NCBI RefSeq assembly: GCF_907165205.1
Contig: NC_058197.1
Location: 17,896,766-17,960,765 of the forward strand
Source of the DNA: Coccinella septempunctata
Taxonomy: Eukaryota > Arthropoda > Insecta > Coleoptera > Coccinellidae
Length of the DNA: 64,000 bases
Reading direction: 5' to 3'
Shown one piece after another: positions 60,597 to 64,000 of the stretch (its first letter is position 1; the number at the start of each line of letters is the position of its first letter). Below the pieces are notes generated by a model. The model made no database searches, had not been told where the DNA came from, and worked only from the letters and a program-made list of their open reading frames with translations. A program made the translations under genes and the position numbers.

Positions 60597-60890
60597 GACG
60601 GTGATAAACATCTCTTAATCACCGAAGATTATGGGTTCACACACCAGCAGAGATTCGTACATGTAGTACAGTAGATGTGGACGCTGGCAAATTAGGACAA
60701 AAAAAGACAGGCTCCCCTCGGGGTTTCACACCAGCACCACACCGGACTTATCAGAATTTGAATGACTGTAAGATAGGACTGCGGAACACTCGCAAAGCTT
60801 AATCGAAAACTAGAATGAAGGGGATATCTTGGCAGACATGAAGACGGTGATAAACATTTCTTAATCACCGAAGATCTTCTTAGATTGAGT
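60597..60890 (+). repeat. 'ttcacaccagcagag' family, copy 3 with repeated palindromic border
   Basis: 'gacggtgataaacat' followed by 'cttaatcaccgaagat' occurs at about 60599 and 60843. GGTGATaaacatctcttaATCACC is a hairpin. Between the two lies one family copy ('cacaccagcagagattcgta', 'ccctcggggtttcacaccag'). Confidence 0.65.
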
Positions 60891-60969
60891 TGGGACTCGT
60901 TATTGGCATCTTAAAAAGAAGCATCGTAAATATTCTTCAACAGAAAGGAAGGAAAATCTTTCGATCCCA

Positions 60970-61330
60970 AGCTATATCTCGTTGACAAACTGCTCGTAAA
61001 AACTGAAAATACTGCGACTGTCCTGGATATCTACCCAATGATGTGGAAACTGAGTTGGGTTAGGGTTTGAACAAGGCGGCACAGAAATACGGTGGTTCAT
61101 CTCCGAGTGCTTTCTATTTCCTCCGGAGTTCACACACCAGCAGAGATTCGTACTGACAGTAGATGTGGACACTGGCAAGTTAGGAAAAAAAGAAAGGCAG
61201 TTCAACCGTCAGTGCGTTCTGCACCCCTCGGGTTTTCACACCAGCACCACATGGACCACTCAAAATTTGAATGACTGTTAAATAGGACTGCAAATATTTC
61301 CCAAAACACTCGAAAGATTAATTTAAAACG
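60970..61330 (+). repeat. 'ttcacaccagcagag' family, copy 4 (long form)
   Basis: Runs from 'ctatatctcgttgacaaact' through 'aatactgcgactgtcctgga', 'cacaccagcagagattcgta', 'gacactggcaagttag' and 'cccctcgggttttcacacca' to 'gaatgactgttaaatagg'. It is nearly co-linear with 63395-63745. Confidence 0.75.
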
Positions 61331-61609
61331 CCACTAGATCCGGCATCACTTTTCATTAACTGAATATGTTATTCGGGCAATTTTTGGCGGAATGACTCAC
61401 TTTGATGACTTCTTACTTCTATAAAAAAAAGCCCTACCCTTGTCGTTACTACCCATAGAGTCTCTGTTTCGTTCTCAATGGACCACTATGTATATTAGTT
61501 TCCAATATCCCGAGGAAAATAGTTTTCTAAACCTCGTAAAGGCTATCTGACCTCTTCCTACCGAAAGATAACCCATGATGCCGTTTTCATCGAGAACGGA
61601 TTGATATTC

Positions 61610-62110
61610 AAAAAGAGGAGCCATCGTAATGTCGTCGCCCGTCCGGCGAACATCTTCATGTCGAATTTATCGACACCTTCTCCGCGTCGTTATCGCAACG
61701 TTCAGAGGCCATAACTCAAGCGACGTACGGTCGGAATAGCCGCGGATATTTTTCCGTCCGCCTCTTTCCCGATAAGATTTTCGCCGCCGGATGTGAAAGG
61801 GGCATAAATCCGGCCGTATGGCCGGCCGGCAGTATATCAATTTAAATAATAATGCGGGATGTTTACGACCGCAGTCTGGCCTGCTAACAAATTTATTTAT
61901 GGATAAGAGGAATTTTATTACATCCTACGGTGGGGCCTGGCAGGGCCCAGCTTTTATGATAATTGGTCCTTGATATCTGAGCCGGAAACTGCGCGATGAG
62001 ATTTGTGGGCCGAGAAAGGGACGAGGGCGGAGGTACGCCCTCCGGGCTTGTTTAATGAAATCCAGAATTGCTGTATTTCCGTGCGGTTTGAAAAAATACA
62101 GGGCTCCTTT
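61610..62110. promoter_or_regulatory. CpG-rich unique patch, candidate cis-regulatory element
   Basis: Dense in CpG and short palindromes (CCGGCCGTATGGCCGGCCGG near 61811), interleaved with AT-rich homeodomain-like words (AATTTATTTATGG, 'tttaaataataatg'). There is no open frame with a recognisable motif and no similarity to the surrounding repeats. The regulatory role is inferred only from composition and contrast with the neighbours. Confidence 0.25.
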
Positions 62111-62369
62111 CAGGAAACACATTTGGCTGTTTGGAAACTATGACAATCAATCAGTTTCTAGTGGTTAAATCAGATTAGAAGTAAGGTTGGGACTTCTGGT
62201 ACATTTTACCTCACTAAGAACTCGAAAATGTATAGGCGAACAATTTATCTGATGTCCACATGCCTTCCTTGATACCGTGAGACATGAATGACCAAGCTGA
62301 GGTGCTACAAGAGTGCCATTTGTCTACGATGAAGGTTGCAGCACCCTATCAGTGACTCTTGAGATGTTG

Positions 62370-62900
62370 AAGTATAGAGAATATTGGCGAAAACTCTCCA
62401 GAAAGGGAGCTTAAACGCTTATTACTAGCCCAGAGCCTTTCTGTGTTGAAGGGGAATGGACCTATAGGAAAGAGTTTCTGGAGAAGGCAAAAACCAAATA
62501 AAAGATCAACACTCTGGAGGAATCTTCAAGGATGGATCATTCTCATTTTGACACAGTAAGATCCAAGGAGTATTTGAATCTGAAGACTGAGTTAGCCTCC
62601 TCACTGGCTTCCTCCAGGACCTTGTCGCCTTAGGAAGCATATGATGGGAATGGGCTCATCAGAAACTGACGAGTGTAGATTCTGTAGAGAAGAGGATGAA
62701 ACTCCTGTTCACTTGGTTACAGAACACCTTGCAAGCATGCCCAAGGAATGTCTTGGACAAGAAAATTATAGGAGGAAGCCTCTCAGAGCTGAAGGGCGAA
62801 CTGTAGATGGCGCAGTTATGAAAACAGCTCTGATAGTGGTCTTAATAGACCTTAAGGTCGTAGGGGAATGTATTCCCCTCACCAAACTATGAACTATTGG
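62370..62900 (+). mobile_element. Family B LINE 3' end with cysteine motif
   Basis: LLAQSLSVLKGNGPIGKSFW follows where RNase H would end. Next come a damaged LTLRD linker and the open stretch from 62641: MGSSETDECRFCREEDETP then VHLVTEHLAS. The CxxC...H pattern is the terminal motif, with the final Cys replaced. Stops and frameshifts break everything upstream. Confidence 0.7.
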
Positions 62901-63284
62901 ATGCTCAAATGGCTTCATGGATACCAAAATAGGCAAGATCTTGAGTCTTGTGTGACCAACTAGTCTAGCTAGTTCTTTTGCCTGAACATCCCTTGAACAG
63001 TGAAGTGGTGGCCTCGGGAAATTGCCTGGTCGAAACAAAGATCAGCTTGAACAGAATTTTCAGCTTACTCTTTCCCATCAGAGATTATTGGTTTAGACCC
63101 CAAGGATCTGTATCTTTCGGATAGTCAATGTAACCTTATGAAGTCTTTACCTGGAGAAAAACCTTTGCTCAAGCTTCATCTAGAGGTGGTTCCTGCAGCA
63201 ACAAGTTGGTACTGGAAGGTGACTTTTATCTAATAGCTTGTTTGTGAAATATAATAGATCGCTCTAATGAAGACTTCAACAAGT
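62901..63284. other. Spacer, no gene recognised
   Basis: May contain decayed 3' UTR of the preceding LINE. Nothing definite. Confidence 0.35.
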
Positions 63285-63885
63285 CTACAATATCTTTAAA
63301 TTAATATATTCGGAGCCCAATACAGAAATTCAGCTCATCTGATGAGGAGATCTATAGGATGAAATCAACCAAGAACCCAACTATAAAAAAACTATATCTC
63401 GTTGCCAAGCTGCTCGTAAAAAACTGAAAATACTGCGACTGTCCTGGATATTCACGCAATGATGTCGGAACTCAGCAGGGTTAGGGTTTGAAAACGGCGG
63501 CACAGAAACACGGCGGTTTATCTCCGAATGCTTTCTGTTCCCTCCGGGGTTCACACACCAGATGAGATTCGTAGCGACAGTAGATGTGGACACTGGCAAG
63601 TTAGAAAAAAATGAAAGGCAGTTCAACCGTGAGTACGTTCTGCACCCCTCGGGTTTTCACACCAGCACCACACCGGACTAATCAACATTTTAATGACTAT
63701 AAGATGGAACTGAAAATTTTTGACACTCGAAAAGATCAATTAAACACTAGAATGGAATTGTAGGTTTGAAACAATATCTTTAAATTCATATATTCGAAGC
63801 CCAATACAGAAATTCAGCTCATCTGATGATGAGATCCATGAGATGAAATCAACCAAGAACCCAACTATAAAAAAACAAGTCTATC
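63285..63885 (+). repeat. 'ttcacaccagcagag' family, copy 5, flanked by ~107-bp direct repeats
   Basis: A block starting 'caatatctttaaatt' and ending 'cccaactataaaaaaac' occurs at 63288 and again at 63772 (spacing 484 bp). Between them is a long-form family copy (63395-63745). This is either two units of a tandem array or one copy flanked by duplicated DNA. Confidence 0.75.
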
Positions 63886-64000
63886 ATACAGGAGAAGAAA
63901 TGCAAATGAGATATTTTCACAATGAAATTCGAAACCAACACATGAACAATTATAATTGTTGATCCGACCCTATATCGAATCGACAATTTCGCTTAATGAC

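Noticed and set aside
1..64000. tRNA genes
   Set aside because: I looked for B-box-like GGTTCGANNCC with an upstream A box on both strands and found none convincing. A covariance-model scan would settle it.

Overview
The window looks like gene-poor, repeat-rich nuclear DNA of an insect, possibly a beetle; the order is a guess. The pointers are AT-rich spacer DNA, degenerate mariner transposases, several families of 5'-truncated LINE retrotransposons, many short elements with terminal inverted repeats (TIRs), and one exon start resembling insect CRAL-TRIO lipid-transfer proteins. Nothing suggests a bacterial, plasmid or viral source. There is no operon, rRNA, recognisable tRNA or CRISPR array.

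Host coding sequence is almost absent. A first coding exon on the minus strand (2300-2450) encodes the start of a CRAL-TRIO-type protein and ends at a clear splice donor; the rest of that gene must lie left of the window. A short plus-strand candidate first exon (13269-13392) has a TATAAAAG box 126 bp upstream, an in-frame upstream stop and a GTGAGT donor. If real, its gene runs right, and much of the window could be its first intron.

Layout: 1-3.5 kb holds TIR elements sharing the terminus TATACAGGGTG, plus the CRAL-TRIO exon. 5-12 kb has two broken mariners in opposite orientation, an inverted pair of LINE tails and pieces of two RNase H-bearing LINE families, here called A and B. 13-19 kb has the candidate exon, CpG-rich unique patches and a recurring 'gggcttac' motif. 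22.6-24.4 kb has a ~137-bp tandem array and an 18-bp minisatellite. 26-36 kb has small dispersed repeats, a 249-bp fold-back element with a 6-bp target duplication, and a GCGCTGT-rich degenerate array. 37-44 kb has reverse transcriptase and RNase H remnants. 47.5-53.3 kb has two unrelated tandem arrays: a 494-bp unit interrupted by a 654-bp element with an 8-bp target duplication, and a 174-bp unit. 57-64 kb has a mosaic of related repeats, another LINE fragment and a CpG-rich patch.

All calls come from reading the sequence and from family knowledge; no search was run. The two exons are the only likely host genes. Every transposase and reverse transcriptase relic carries stops or frameshifts, so no autonomous element is visible.
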